Positions 1 to 5,272 of a stretch of DNA of 6,317 bases are shown here, one piece after another. The stretch is from positions 1 to 6,317 of the forward strand of contig JACNFI010000050.1 in NCBI GenBank assembly GCA_014384665.1, written 5' to 3'. How positions within the stretch are numbered: the stretch's first letter is position 1; each line of letters starts with the position of its first letter. This DNA comes from Candidatus Cloacimonadota bacterium (GTDB lineage: Bacteria; Cloacimonadota; Cloacimonadia; JGIOTU-2). The notes beneath the pieces were generated by a model. The model was not told the DNA's origin and made no database searches. It saw nothing but the letters and a program-made list of their open reading frames with translations. Made by a program: the position numbers and the translations under genes.

Positions 1-317
1 ATTAATGGGTGTGGAGATTCGGGTCTTGTGCATTCTTCCTCTGGCAACTTCTGGCGTTTATAACTTGCTTTTACTTCAATTATCAATCCTTCTATCTCAT
101 ACTCTTTTCCATTATATCTAACTCTAAGTTCTGTTTTCGGAACATTCAGAGACTCTCCCATCTGCCAAAGATGTAAAACTTTTAAGGGTCTTAATCCGGT
201 TGCTTCTGCTATGGATTTTTCTATTACGCAATAAGTTGAACCTGTATCTACCAGTGACTCAAAGAGGACGAATTCCTTCTTTATTTCATCCCAAAGTTCA
301 AGATCTATCATTATCAT
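1..317 (-). CDS. Retropepsin-like (clan AA) aspartic protease, C-terminus beyond window
   Basis: This open frame starts at ATG 317-315 and stays open for 105 codons to the left edge, so the 3' end is missing. Residues 22-28 read LVDTGST. That is the D-T/S-G catalytic triad of clan AA aspartic proteases: Asp24 would be the nucleophile, flanked by the usual hydrophobic residues and followed by VIEKSIAEATGL, which resembles the 'vi...la..LGL' helix of bacterial retropepsin-like proteins. Such proteins carry one DTG motif per chain and normally work as dimers. A second in-frame ATG (311-309) would shorten the protein by two residues. I prefer 317 because ATGA overlaps the stop of the upstream gene, which suggests translational coupling. 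No signal peptide is visible, so a cytoplasmic location is likely. The catalytic loop is clear; the later family motifs are poorly matched or outside the window. Substrate unknown. Confidence 0.75.
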   Translation of the reverse strand, partial: MIMIDLELWDEIKKEFVLFESLVDTGSTYCVIEKSIAEATGLRPLKVLHLWQMGESLNVPKTELRVRYNGKEYEIEGLIIEVKASYKRQKLPEEECTRPESPHPL

Positions 318-532
318 AGTAGATACTCTTCTTCAGATTTTGGTAAGTATGTGTAGCACCATTCCTGTTTGCAAGTCTTTCTGGCAAATTCATTTATCTT
401 CAGCGGGTTAACAGGTCCATCAAAAGCCTTCATTACTCTGCCTTCACAGATGATGATAGTTTTCCCAATAAACTTTTTTCTTAGTTCTTTTTCGTGCTTA
501 TATATCCACTCTCTTGGTTTTAATCTTGTCAT
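314..532 (-). CDS. Small DUF5678-like protein
   Basis: This is a complete 72-residue, lysine-rich soluble protein. The pattern 'W9-x3-HEKELRKKFIGKTIIICEGRVMKAF' (residues 9-37) resembles the short DUF5678 family: a Trp, an acidic/basic helix, 'Y/F-x-G-K', a beta strand and 'G-x-V'. The family has no established biochemical role that I know of. The start at 532 is supported by GAGGGG five bases upstream. The stop TGA (316-314) overlaps the ATG of the downstream aspartic-protease gene as ATGA, so the two are almost certainly one transcriptional unit and translationally coupled. A small protein encoded just ahead of an overlapping enzyme could be its partner, regulator or substrate; that is inference only. 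There is no signal peptide or membrane segment. Cys29, Cys54 and Cys59 do not form an obvious metal site. Confidence 0.75.
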   Translation of the reverse strand: MTRLKPREWIYKHEKELRKKFIGKTIIICEGRVMKAFDGPVNPLKINEFARKTCKQEWCYTYLPKSEEEYLL

Positions 533-537
533 ATTAA

Positions 538-543
538 CCCCTC
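538..543 (-). promoter_or_regulatory. Ribosome binding site GAGGGG
   Basis: The minus strand reads GAGGGG five bases before the ATG at 532-530. This is a good Shine-Dalgarno match and it fixes the start of the 72-residue protein. Confidence 0.7.
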
Positions 544-568
544 TTTATTTATTCCTACTATTTGGTGA

Positions 569-596
569 ATTATCGCTCAAATTTGTCGGGAAACAA
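569..596 (-). promoter_or_regulatory. Weak sigma70-type promoter candidate
   Basis: The minus strand carries GATAAT (574-569, one mismatch to TATAAT). TTGTTT (596-591, three mismatches to TTGACA) lies 16 bases upstream. The position, about 40 bases ahead of the DUF5678-like start codon, is sensible, but such matches are common in A+T-rich DNA. Confidence 0.25.
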
Positions 597-800
597 TAAC
601 AATTTTCCATCTTTTATAACTTTATATCAAACGAATATTATTTTTAAGTGTCAAGTTCTTTATCTGTTTTTTAGGGAGAATATCTTATCCACTTTAATAC
701 TTTGCTTTATTCTTTCTACCAGAGGTATCAGTCAGAGGCTGATTCATCTCTATTATAGCGTTTCAATAAAATAGTGATAAATAATTATACTATAAAATTC

Positions 801-929
801 ACCCCGTTAGATAAACCCTGTTAGATAGATATTCTATAGCTTGTTTCAAAAACATTATATATAATTATCTAACAGGGTAAATATTAATTTACTCATATCC
901 AAGTTAGATAAAAACTTATCTAACGGGGT
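801..929. repeat. Nested inverted-repeat cluster built on GTTAGATA
   Basis: The outer arms are ACCCCGTTAGATAA (801-814) and its perfect complement (916-929). The inner arms are ACCCTGTTAGATA (815-827) and its perfect complement (866-878). A separate 9-bp hairpin, GTTAGATAA (903-911) / TTATCTAAC (916-924) with a 4-base loop, competes for the right outer arm. In all, the 8-mer GTTAGATA occurs five times: plus strand at 806, 820 and 903, minus strand at 866-873 and 917-924. Together the arms could fold into one long nested hairpin or alternative short ones. There are no flanking direct repeats and no coding capacity. Likely a chromosomal palindromic repeat family. Confidence 0.85.
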
Positions 930-951
930 AAAAATAACAAATATTAAATTA

Positions 952-1003
952 TTTACCCCGTGAAATCCCGATAAAATCAGGGCTTTATATTTCACGGGGC
1001 AAA
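952..1003. repeat. Hairpin of the ACCCCGTGAAAT repeat family
   Basis: CCCCGTGAAAT (956-966) pairs perfectly with ATTTCACGGGG (989-999). After one mismatch the stem continues outward with TTT (952-954) against AAA (1001-1003). The 22-base interior contains the small CCCGATaaaATCaGGG dyad (967-982). The arms share ACCCCGT with the neighbouring cluster at 801-929 and recur near-identically at 5124-5135. The stem lies about 160 bases past the end of the DUF3160 gene and lacks a T-tract, so a terminator role is unlikely. Confidence 0.8.
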
Positions 1004-1071
1004 TAAATTCCAATTACCAAAAAATCAAATCCTAAACATAATGAAGCATTTTATCGTTTTTTGCGAATTTC

Positions 1072-1103
1072 TTTGATATTTGGTGTTTGAAATTTGGAAT
1101 TTA
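1072..1103. repeat. Possible dispersed A+T-rich repeat
   Basis: The phrase around TTTGATATTTGGTGTTTGAA (1072-1091), followed by ATTTGGAATTT, resembles an intergenic repeat I recall from assembled environmental genomes. Part of it is echoed in complementary form upstream (AAATTCCAA at 1005-1013; CCAAAAAATCAAA at 1017-1029). This is recollection plus a weak internal match. Confidence 0.25.
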
Positions 1104-1158
1104 ATAAATAAATAATTGCAACGATAATTAGGAAACGATATACTAGAATAATATTATT

Positions 1159-3552
1159 TCATTCAGCAAAATTAGAAATCCATTCTGGTCTTTCTGGAGG
1201 ATTAGAACTTAACATCTCTCTCCACTTTTCATCTGTCAGTCTATCTTTCATTGGATGCTTGAACTCGTAATAAGTCATGACAGGTCCAGCACCAATTAAG
1301 ATTCTTCCATCTGGAACTTTGTAAGCTACAATTATTAAATTAACATATCCAATACCTTCTTCCAGAACCTGCCCTGTATTCCCATCTGTATGAACATCAG
1401 CGACAATAGTTGTCTTCTTTGCCTTTTCATCAACTTCTGCAATAACCCCATTTAATCTGCTGCCAAAGTTTTTGATGAAATCATAATCATCTTGGGCTAA
1501 TTCCTCATTCTTCAATTCTTTTTGGGACAATTCTACCAATCTCTCCAATATCTTCTCCAGACTTTCTAATCTATATCTTGCTGACCTATCTAAAACATTC
1601 ATATCATCTAAGCCTTTGGTTGTCATTTTCGTCAAAGCTAACAATCTATTATAAAAATCTGGAACTGGCTCAATATAGCCGACAACAGGTTTTTCAGGAT
1701 GTGGCATAGCAGTTCCAAGTCTCATTGTATAGCTCTGTTTTGCATAAAGAATTGTATCATGCCGTAATTCTGTCCACGAAGCCAGAGCTGTAGTTAATGT
1801 TTTATCCTGCCAGGCTTTTGTCTGCATAAATGTTGGGTACCCATCTCCAAAATCTTTTAATAAAGGTTTTAGAGCATAAAGCCATGACCAATAAAGATTC
1901 TTTTGCCATTCGGTTTCAGAAAATTTGTTAAATTCCTCTTTTAATTTGTTAAACTGAGTTTCGTAGGTTATTTTATTTCCCTTTTTATCTATACCTTCAT
2001 ATTCTGTATCACCCAATTCTATTAAAAGTTCTTTTGCTCTTTTTGAGCCGAGTAGTGCCATTACATCTAATCCTCGAGGAAAGCATCTTGCTGGTCCTCC
2101 TATCGTTCGTTCGCAGGTAAAAGTCTGGTCACAATTTCTTCCAGAGTACATCCCAACATAAGGCGAAACCAAATTGGAAAACATATAAGAGTCTGGGATA
2201 AATCTCTGACCCATCAATCTAAATCCTTTTGTAATTCCCAAAACCTCATCTGCTTGTTCAGGGGTAAAAGGTGGCCAGAGTGCAACATCTCCTGTCCCTC
2301 CATATATTTTAGGTGGCATATATTCGGCCAATTTGGCTTTTAATCTTCCGATATTCTTATTAGTTAAATCATTGGGAGTAAATTTTCCATTGAATATCAA
2401 GTTTAAAGCATCAATATATTCATAAGGTCCTAAATCGTCTGCCAAACCAACATAGAAAGCGGTTACAGAATAGATTCTATCCCATTTATCCCTTAGTTGT
2501 TTATCTTCAGCAAACCTGGATGCTATTAAACAAGCCTGGATTGTTTGAATTCTGGCATCATATAAAGAGATAAGAGCTTTACAGGGAGGAAAATTATTGC
2601 AAGGTTCGCCTGCTTTAACTTGATTGGTTCCTTTTAAAAGCATACTCATTCTTCCATACCACATAAATGCTTTGAAGTAATTCTTCAACTTCTCTGACCT
2701 CGTATAATGCCCTCTTGGAATGTATTGAGAATAATCCTCTTTATATATAAAGATTGGAGAATTTGCAAATCCTTTATGTTGTTCTATTAACTCTAATTCT
2801 TTTTTAACATCTTCTTTGACAAAATCAGGAACAAAAAACTGATATTTCTTTTTTTCAACATGAGAAAAGAGGTCATCTCTTACAGGTATGGATAATTTCC
2901 TTTCATTTCCAGAATATTTCTTCTGAATTTGTTCTACCTTTGGTTTTAACAACTCCAGTGCAACAGCAAGATAGGCAACATTTCTTTTTAATGCTTCTTG
3001 TAAGTCGTCATTAGCACTATTATATTTTTCTATTGAATCATCTATTAGTTCTTTACTAATCTCCCAAATCTTATCATAAAATTCTCTTTCCTCTATTTGC
3101 CTGAGAGTTTCATCAAACTGAATGTGATAAAGATGTAATAAAGAACCAGCAGTAATGAAGATTGGTATTTCATAGTCTTTTAGTTTTTCATAAGGACTGG
3201 TAATATATTCTTCTCTTGAATTAAATGGATTTTTGATAACTACAAAACCATTTTTCTCCAACAATTTTAATACAGTATCACTTAATAAAATCTTCTTAGA
3301 AAAATATGGAAAATTTGATATTTGATTTGTATACAATGGTAAATTATATTGAGGAGCTTGTAATTCTATGTCTAAAGGGTTTAAAGAATAATATTTTGTG
3401 AAACTCAACTTTTCTGTTTTAACACCAGATACATCAATGGGTTTTATTTTTAATGTTGATGGTTCTTGAGCAAGTCCTTGTTGTATAAAACAACTTATTC
3501 CAATAATTGCTAATATTAAAATGGTATAAATTAAATGTCTTGTTTTTATCAT
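1159..3552 (-). CDS. Exported DUF3160 protein
   Basis: This is a complete 797-residue protein of the DUF3160 family, whose biochemical function is not established. Family hallmarks are visible. Residues 130-165 read 'PIFITAGSLLHLYHIQFDETLRQIEE' in substance, with His140 and His143. ASWTELRHDTILYAKQSY lies near 591-608. The C-terminal block 'VADVHTDGNTGQVLEE...GPVMTYYEFKHPMKDRLTDEKWREML' spans about 718-781. Residues 1-29 form a Sec signal: basic MIKTRH, a hydrophobic core at 8-21, and a likely cleavage after GLA (28/29). Cys21 follows Gly-Ile-Ser, a poor lipobox, so lipidation is uncertain. Six cysteines in the mature part (318, 324, 341, 474, 480, 490) fit an extracytoplasmic protein with disulfides. 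The start is fixed by AGGAGA six bases upstream. The gene stands alone, and its upstream region holds a MITE-like insertion that appears to have duplicated its -10 box. Confidence 0.9.
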   Translation of the reverse strand: MIKTRHLIYTILILAIIGISCFIQQGLAQEPSTLKIKPIDVSGVKTEKLSFTKYYSLNPLDIELQAPQYNLPLYTNQISNFPYFSKKILLSDTVLKLLEKNGFVVIKNPFNSREEYITSPYEKLKDYEIPIFITAGSLLHLYHIQFDETLRQIEEREFYDKIWEISKELIDDSIEKYNSANDDLQEALKRNVAYLAVALELLKPKVEQIQKKYSGNERKLSIPVRDDLFSHVEKKKYQFFVPDFVKEDVKKELELIEQHKGFANSPIFIYKEDYSQYIPRGHYTRSEKLKNYFKAFMWYGRMSMLLKGTNQVKAGEPCNNFPPCKALISLYDARIQTIQACLIASRFAEDKQLRDKWDRIYSVTAFYVGLADDLGPYEYIDALNLIFNGKFTPNDLTNKNIGRLKAKLAEYMPPKIYGGTGDVALWPPFTPEQADEVLGITKGFRLMGQRFIPDSYMFSNLVSPYVGMYSGRNCDQTFTCERTIGGPARCFPRGLDVMALLGSKRAKELLIELGDTEYEGIDKKGNKITYETQFNKLKEEFNKFSETEWQKNLYWSWLYALKPLLKDFGDGYPTFMQTKAWQDKTLTTALASWTELRHDTILYAKQSYTMRLGTAMPHPEKPVVGYIEPVPDFYNRLLALTKMTTKGLDDMNVLDRSARYRLESLEKILERLVELSQKELKNEELAQDDYDFIKNFGSRLNGVIAEVDEKAKKTTIVADVHTDGNTGQVLEEGIGYVNLIIVAYKVPDGRILIGAGPVMTYYEFKHPMKDRLTDEKWREMLSSNPPERPEWISNFAE

Positions 3553-3558
3553 AGTTTT

Positions 3559-3564
3559 TCTCCT
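3559..3564 (-). promoter_or_regulatory. Ribosome binding site AGGAGA
   Basis: The minus strand reads AGGAGA with six bases to the ATG at 3552. This strong Shine-Dalgarno supports the chosen DUF3160 start. Confidence 0.85.
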
Positions 3565-3582
3565 GGATTTAGTTTAATTATA

Positions 3583-3744
3583 ATGAGATCTGCAAAATAG
3601 AGAAACAACACTCAAAGGTGTCATTCTGAACGAAGTGAAGAATCTCTAACTCTCATTTATATTGGCAATTATGAGATTCTTCGTTTCACTCAGAATGACA
3701 GGTTTATTGAAAATTTCATAAATTTACCTATTTTGCAGAACCCA
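3583..3744. mobile_element. MITE-like element 1 with 14-bp flanking direct repeats
   Basis: This is a 162-bp non-coding element. Its ends form an inverted repeat: TCTGCAAAATAG (3589-3600) pairs perfectly with CTATTTTGCAGA (3728-3739), and extending outward gives 18 of 20 matching bases (3581-3600 against 3728-3747). The element is bracketed by an exact 14-bp direct repeat, TTAGTTTAATTATA, at 3569-3582 and 3745-3758; the identity stops at both outer edges, as expected of a target-site duplication. The inverted repeat runs two to three bases into the direct repeats, so the exact boundary is slightly ambiguous. There is no transposase or ORF inside, so it would be mobilised in trans. A 14-bp duplication is long; long duplications are known in parts of the IS4 superfamily, but the family cannot be assigned from this window. 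Confidence 0.7.
3619..3700. repeat. Internal 28-bp inverted repeat of element 1
   Basis: The left arm (3619-3646, beginning TGTCATTCTGAACGAAG) and the right arm (3673-3700, ending CACTCAGAATGACA) are complementary at 24 of 28 positions, separated by 26 bases. All four differences are transitions, and all can be derived from a common core GAGCGAAGCGAAG. The sequence resembles a palindromic 'TGTCATTCTGAGCGAAGCGAAG' repeat that I recall as widespread in environmental bacterial genomes; the wide distribution is recollection and was not tested here. Confidence 0.8.
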
Positions 3745-3752
3745 TTAGTTTA

Positions 3753-3783
3753 ATTATATTATTAAAGAACTTTTTAGTTTCAA
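3753..3783 (-). promoter_or_regulatory. Candidate original promoter of the DUF3160 gene
   Basis: The minus strand has TTGAAA (3783-3778, one mismatch to TTGACA) and a perfect TATAAT (3758-3753) separated by 19 bases, slightly longer than the 16-18 optimum. The TATAAT lies inside the 14-bp direct repeat flanking element 1; a second TATAAT in the other copy (3582-3577) has only a poor -35 candidate. Without the element and one repeat copy, TATAAT would end 24 bases before the start codon, which is normal promoter geometry. Confidence 0.4.
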
Positions 3784-3895
3784 ATAGGAGTGCCACGAAT
3801 TTCTGCTAAAAGTTAAGTGCAAAGACTGTCAAGGCTTCTCTGAATTGCATGCATACCCCCAAAATTTTAATAATTTTTGACTACTCTCTTTCCTA

Positions 3896-4012
3896 CGAGA
3901 TGATAAATCATCTCGCTGATTCAAAGAAAGCATCATAAATGATGCTGAAATACATCTAATAGAGTGCTTTAGCACTCTTTTTTTGTATTAGCGAGAGAAT
4001 TGATTCTCTCGC
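3896..4012. repeat. Array of four different palindromes on an exact 32-bp period
   Basis: Four perfect dyads occur in a row inside element 2. They are CGAGATGAT-aa-ATCATCTCG (3896-3915), AGCATCAT-aa-ATGATGCT (3929-3946), AGAGTGCT-tt-AGCACTCT (3961-3978) and GCGAGAGAAT-tg-ATTCTCTCGC (3991-4012). Their centres are 3905.5, 3937.5, 3969.5 and 4001.5, so the spacing is exactly 32 bp each time although stem lengths (8-10) and sequences differ. The spacers (13, 14 and 12 bases) share no obvious sequence. Each dyad has a two-base centre. It is not a CRISPR: no unit repeats another. Confidence 0.85.
3961..3984 (+). terminator. Terminator-like hairpin inside element 2
   Basis: The third palindrome, AGAGTGCT-tt-AGCACTCT, is followed directly by a T-run (3978-3984), giving an intrinsic-terminator shape on the plus strand. 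No gene in the window is transcribed in that direction, and on the minus strand (the direction of the HAD gene) the stem is not followed by T residues. A role as part of the palindrome array is more likely than termination. Confidence 0.3.
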
Positions 4013-4165
4013 AAATTGTTTTATTTTTAAAATTTTGGTAGAATATTTAATATTCCCAAAGCTATAAATTTCCACTTACTTCTTACTGTATTCTGTTTGC
4101 TAGTAGTCAGTTACTTAAACTCTATCCAAAATTTTTGGGGTATGCCTGTTCTCTGAATTGTAGAT

Positions 4166-4813
4166 TTACATAATGCTATCAGCAGTTTTCAGTTTTTTCT
4201 TCACATTTATTCCTAATTTTTCTAATTCATTAATCATTTGATAGGGTGAACTAACCAAAATACTTTTAATTCCAAGATTTAGTGCACCCTCAACATACCC
4301 TATATTATCATCCAAGAATATAACATTCAATGGACTTAATTTCAAATAATCTAATACTATTTCATATGCTTTTCGTTCTGGTTTCCTTGCTTTTATTTCA
4401 TTTGAAAGGAATATTTTTTCAAAATAATTTAAAATCCGTCTATACTTAATTTTCCATATTTTTGAATGAATTTCATTTGTGTTTGTCAATATAACTAACC
4501 TGAAATCCTGTTTTAATAATTTAAGCAAATTTTCAATATCAGGAACTAAATTTAAGTAAATTGTATTCCAACCATTATCAAATTCAGCTTTGCTAAATTT
4601 AAACCCTAATTTTTTTGAGATATAATTTCTATATTCAGTTGGTTTTATTTCACCCCGCTCAAATTTTTTAAACATCCCATCAAACTGGAATTTATTCTTA
4701 AAATCATTAGAGTTTCTATTAGTAATTTTATTCCAATATTCAAAAACATTATCAAATGAGATATTTACAATCACATTACCCAAATCAAATATTATTGCTT
4801 TATAATTATTCAT
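4166..4813 (-). CDS. HAD-superfamily phosphatase, YihX-like (HAD-IA)
   Basis: This is a complete 215-residue cytoplasmic protein with all HAD motifs. Motif I is IIFDLGNVIV with nucleophile Asp10. Motif II is VILTNTN with Thr110. Motif III is the Lys in KARKPE (Lys144). Motif IV is VIFLDDN (Asp168/Asp169), with the typical GYVEGALNLGIKSILV strand after it. Residues 15-100 form the helical cap of subfamily I. FDLGNVIV, with Gly instead of the second motif I Asp, is normal for the YihX group, whose E. coli member dephosphorylates alpha-D-glucose 1-phosphate; substrates of such proteins vary widely, so the substrate here is open. The start has no good Shine-Dalgarno (the upstream minus strand is TTCAGTTTTTTAATA), but the motif begins at residue 7, leaving little choice. 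It is the most A+T-rich gene here (about 25% G+C in one sampled line). It stands alone, with element 2 inserted just past its stop. Confidence 0.88.
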   Translation of the reverse strand: MNNYKAIIFDLGNVIVNISFDNVFEYWNKITNRNSNDFKNKFQFDGMFKKFERGEIKPTEYRNYISKKLGFKFSKAEFDNGWNTIYLNLVPDIENLLKLLKQDFRLVILTNTNEIHSKIWKIKYRRILNYFEKIFLSNEIKARKPERKAYEIVLDYLKLSPLNVIFLDDNIGYVEGALNLGIKSILVSSPYQMINELEKLGINVKKKLKTADSIM

Positions 4814-4903
4814 TATTAAAAAACTGAAAAATTACTGATAGCAATTACATAAACATTAATTACACCCATTCAGCAGAAAAACATACATTTAATATGCTAA
4901 TAG

Positions 4904-5072
4904 GCCCGTTCTCCGTCCCGATATTATCGGGACGAAGGGTGAACAAATGGCAATTAGCCCGTTCTCCGTCCCGATAAATAGGGATTACTTTTTTTCTGAT
5001 ATTTTTTAGGGTTTTCTATTATATGATTTAAAAGTCGTCCTATTTCAATAGCGATTTTTTCGGGACGGAGAA
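4904..5072. repeat. TTCTCCGTCCCGA repeat cluster, two direct and one inverted copy
   Basis: GCCCGTTCTCCGTCCCGATA occurs identically at 4904-4923 and 4957-4976. An inverted copy, ending CGGGACGGAGAA, is at 5057-5072; it matches the second copy at 15 of 16 positions (4962-4977), so 4962-5072 forms a 111-bp inverted-repeat unit. The first copy also forms a local palindrome, CGTCCCGATA (4914-4923) / TATCGGGACG (4925-4934). No target duplication flanks either unit, so these look like chromosomal palindromic repeats, not recent insertions. Confidence 0.8.
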
Positions 5073-5123
5073 AGATTCGTGGCAAAACAAATTGGATGAA
5101 TAGAGCCATAATATTGCAGCGAT

Positions 5124-5185
5124 ATTTCACGGGGTCAGATAAATATCCCGAATGCTCTCGGGATTCCGAAGGGATTTAACAGGGT
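5124..5185. repeat. Second locus of the ACCCYGTKARAT repeat family
   Basis: On the minus strand ACCCCGTGAAAT (5135-5124) and ACCCTGTTAAAT (5185-5174) lie in the same orientation 38 bases apart. Between them is a hairpin, ATCCCGA (5145-5151) / TCGGGAT (5158-5164), with a 6-base loop. The first copy is identical to the 12-mer at 955-966, linking this spacer to the cluster about 4.2 kb to the left. Confidence 0.75.
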
Positions 5186-5272
5186 AAACTATAAATTGCC
5201 AAACTCACTTTTGAATGCCAACTAAACTAAAAAATTCAAAACCACCATCGTTTCTGTCAGGTACAACAGGCG

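Larger units (their letters stand above)
544..1158. other. Non-coding spacer with palindromic repeats
   Basis: I see no credible gene here. Positions 597-800 show nothing beyond low-complexity A+T-rich sequence. Positions 801-1003 carry the palindromic repeat clusters listed separately. Positions 1004-1158 are again A+T-rich, with a short inverted repeat TATCGTTT (1052-1059) / AAACGATA (1133-1140). No GC-rich hairpin with a T-tract lies just beyond the DUF3160 stop at 1159, so the terminator of that gene is not recognisable. Confidence 0.6.
3848..4148. mobile_element. MITE-like element 2 with 12-bp flanking direct repeats
   Basis: This is a 301-bp non-coding element. Terminal inverted repeats at 3848-3868 (CATGCATACCCCC...) and 4128-4148 (...GGGGTATGCCTG) match at 19 of 21 positions. 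They abut a perfect 12-bp direct repeat, TTCTCTGAATTG, at 3836-3847 and 4149-4160, with no gap on either side. This is the textbook layout of a transposed element with its target duplication. The right copy begins five bases past the stop codon of the HAD gene, so the insertion hit a 3' flank and spared the gene. The interior carries four phased palindromes (listed separately) and no ORF or transposase. Its terminal sequences differ from those of element 1, so the two are distinct families. Confidence 0.78.

Noticed and set aside
369..599. Plus-strand open frame of 76 codons
   Set aside because: It lies opposite the DUF5678-like gene, is rich in Phe/Leu/Ser as expected of antisense reading of A+T-rich DNA, and has no ribosome binding site or family resemblance.
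562..774. Plus-strand open frame of 70 codons
   Set aside because: It lies in A+T-rich spacer, its composition is typical of chance frames, and no Shine-Dalgarno or recognisable motif is present.
801..929. attC-like sites, since GTTAGAT and ATCTAAC fit the integron cores
   Set aside because: The possible pair 867-909 spans only 43 bases, shorter than known attC sites, and the arms belong to a larger repeat family that explains them better.
952..1003. Rho-independent terminator of the DUF3160 gene
   Set aside because: The stem is about 160 bases downstream of the stop and is not followed by a T-run on the minus strand.
3487..3552. Lipoprotein signal for the DUF3160 protein
   Set aside because: Cys21 is preceded by Gly-Ile-Ser, which fits the lipobox poorly, while GLA followed by Gln30... 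gives an ordinary signal peptidase I site; left as uncertain.
3896..4012. CRISPR-like array
   Set aside because: The spacing is regular, but the four units are different sequences; there is no repeated direct repeat and no cas gene in the window.
4166..4813. HAD protein inactive because the second Asp of DxD is missing
   Set aside because: FDLGNV is the normal motif I of the YihX-like group, whose E. coli member is an active phosphatase, so this is not a defect.
4174..4844. Inverted repeat TGCTATCAG (4174-4182) / CTGATAGCA (4836-4844) bracketing the HAD gene
   Set aside because: It is only 9 bp, one arm lies within the coding sequence, and no further symmetry or target duplication was seen; chance is adequate.
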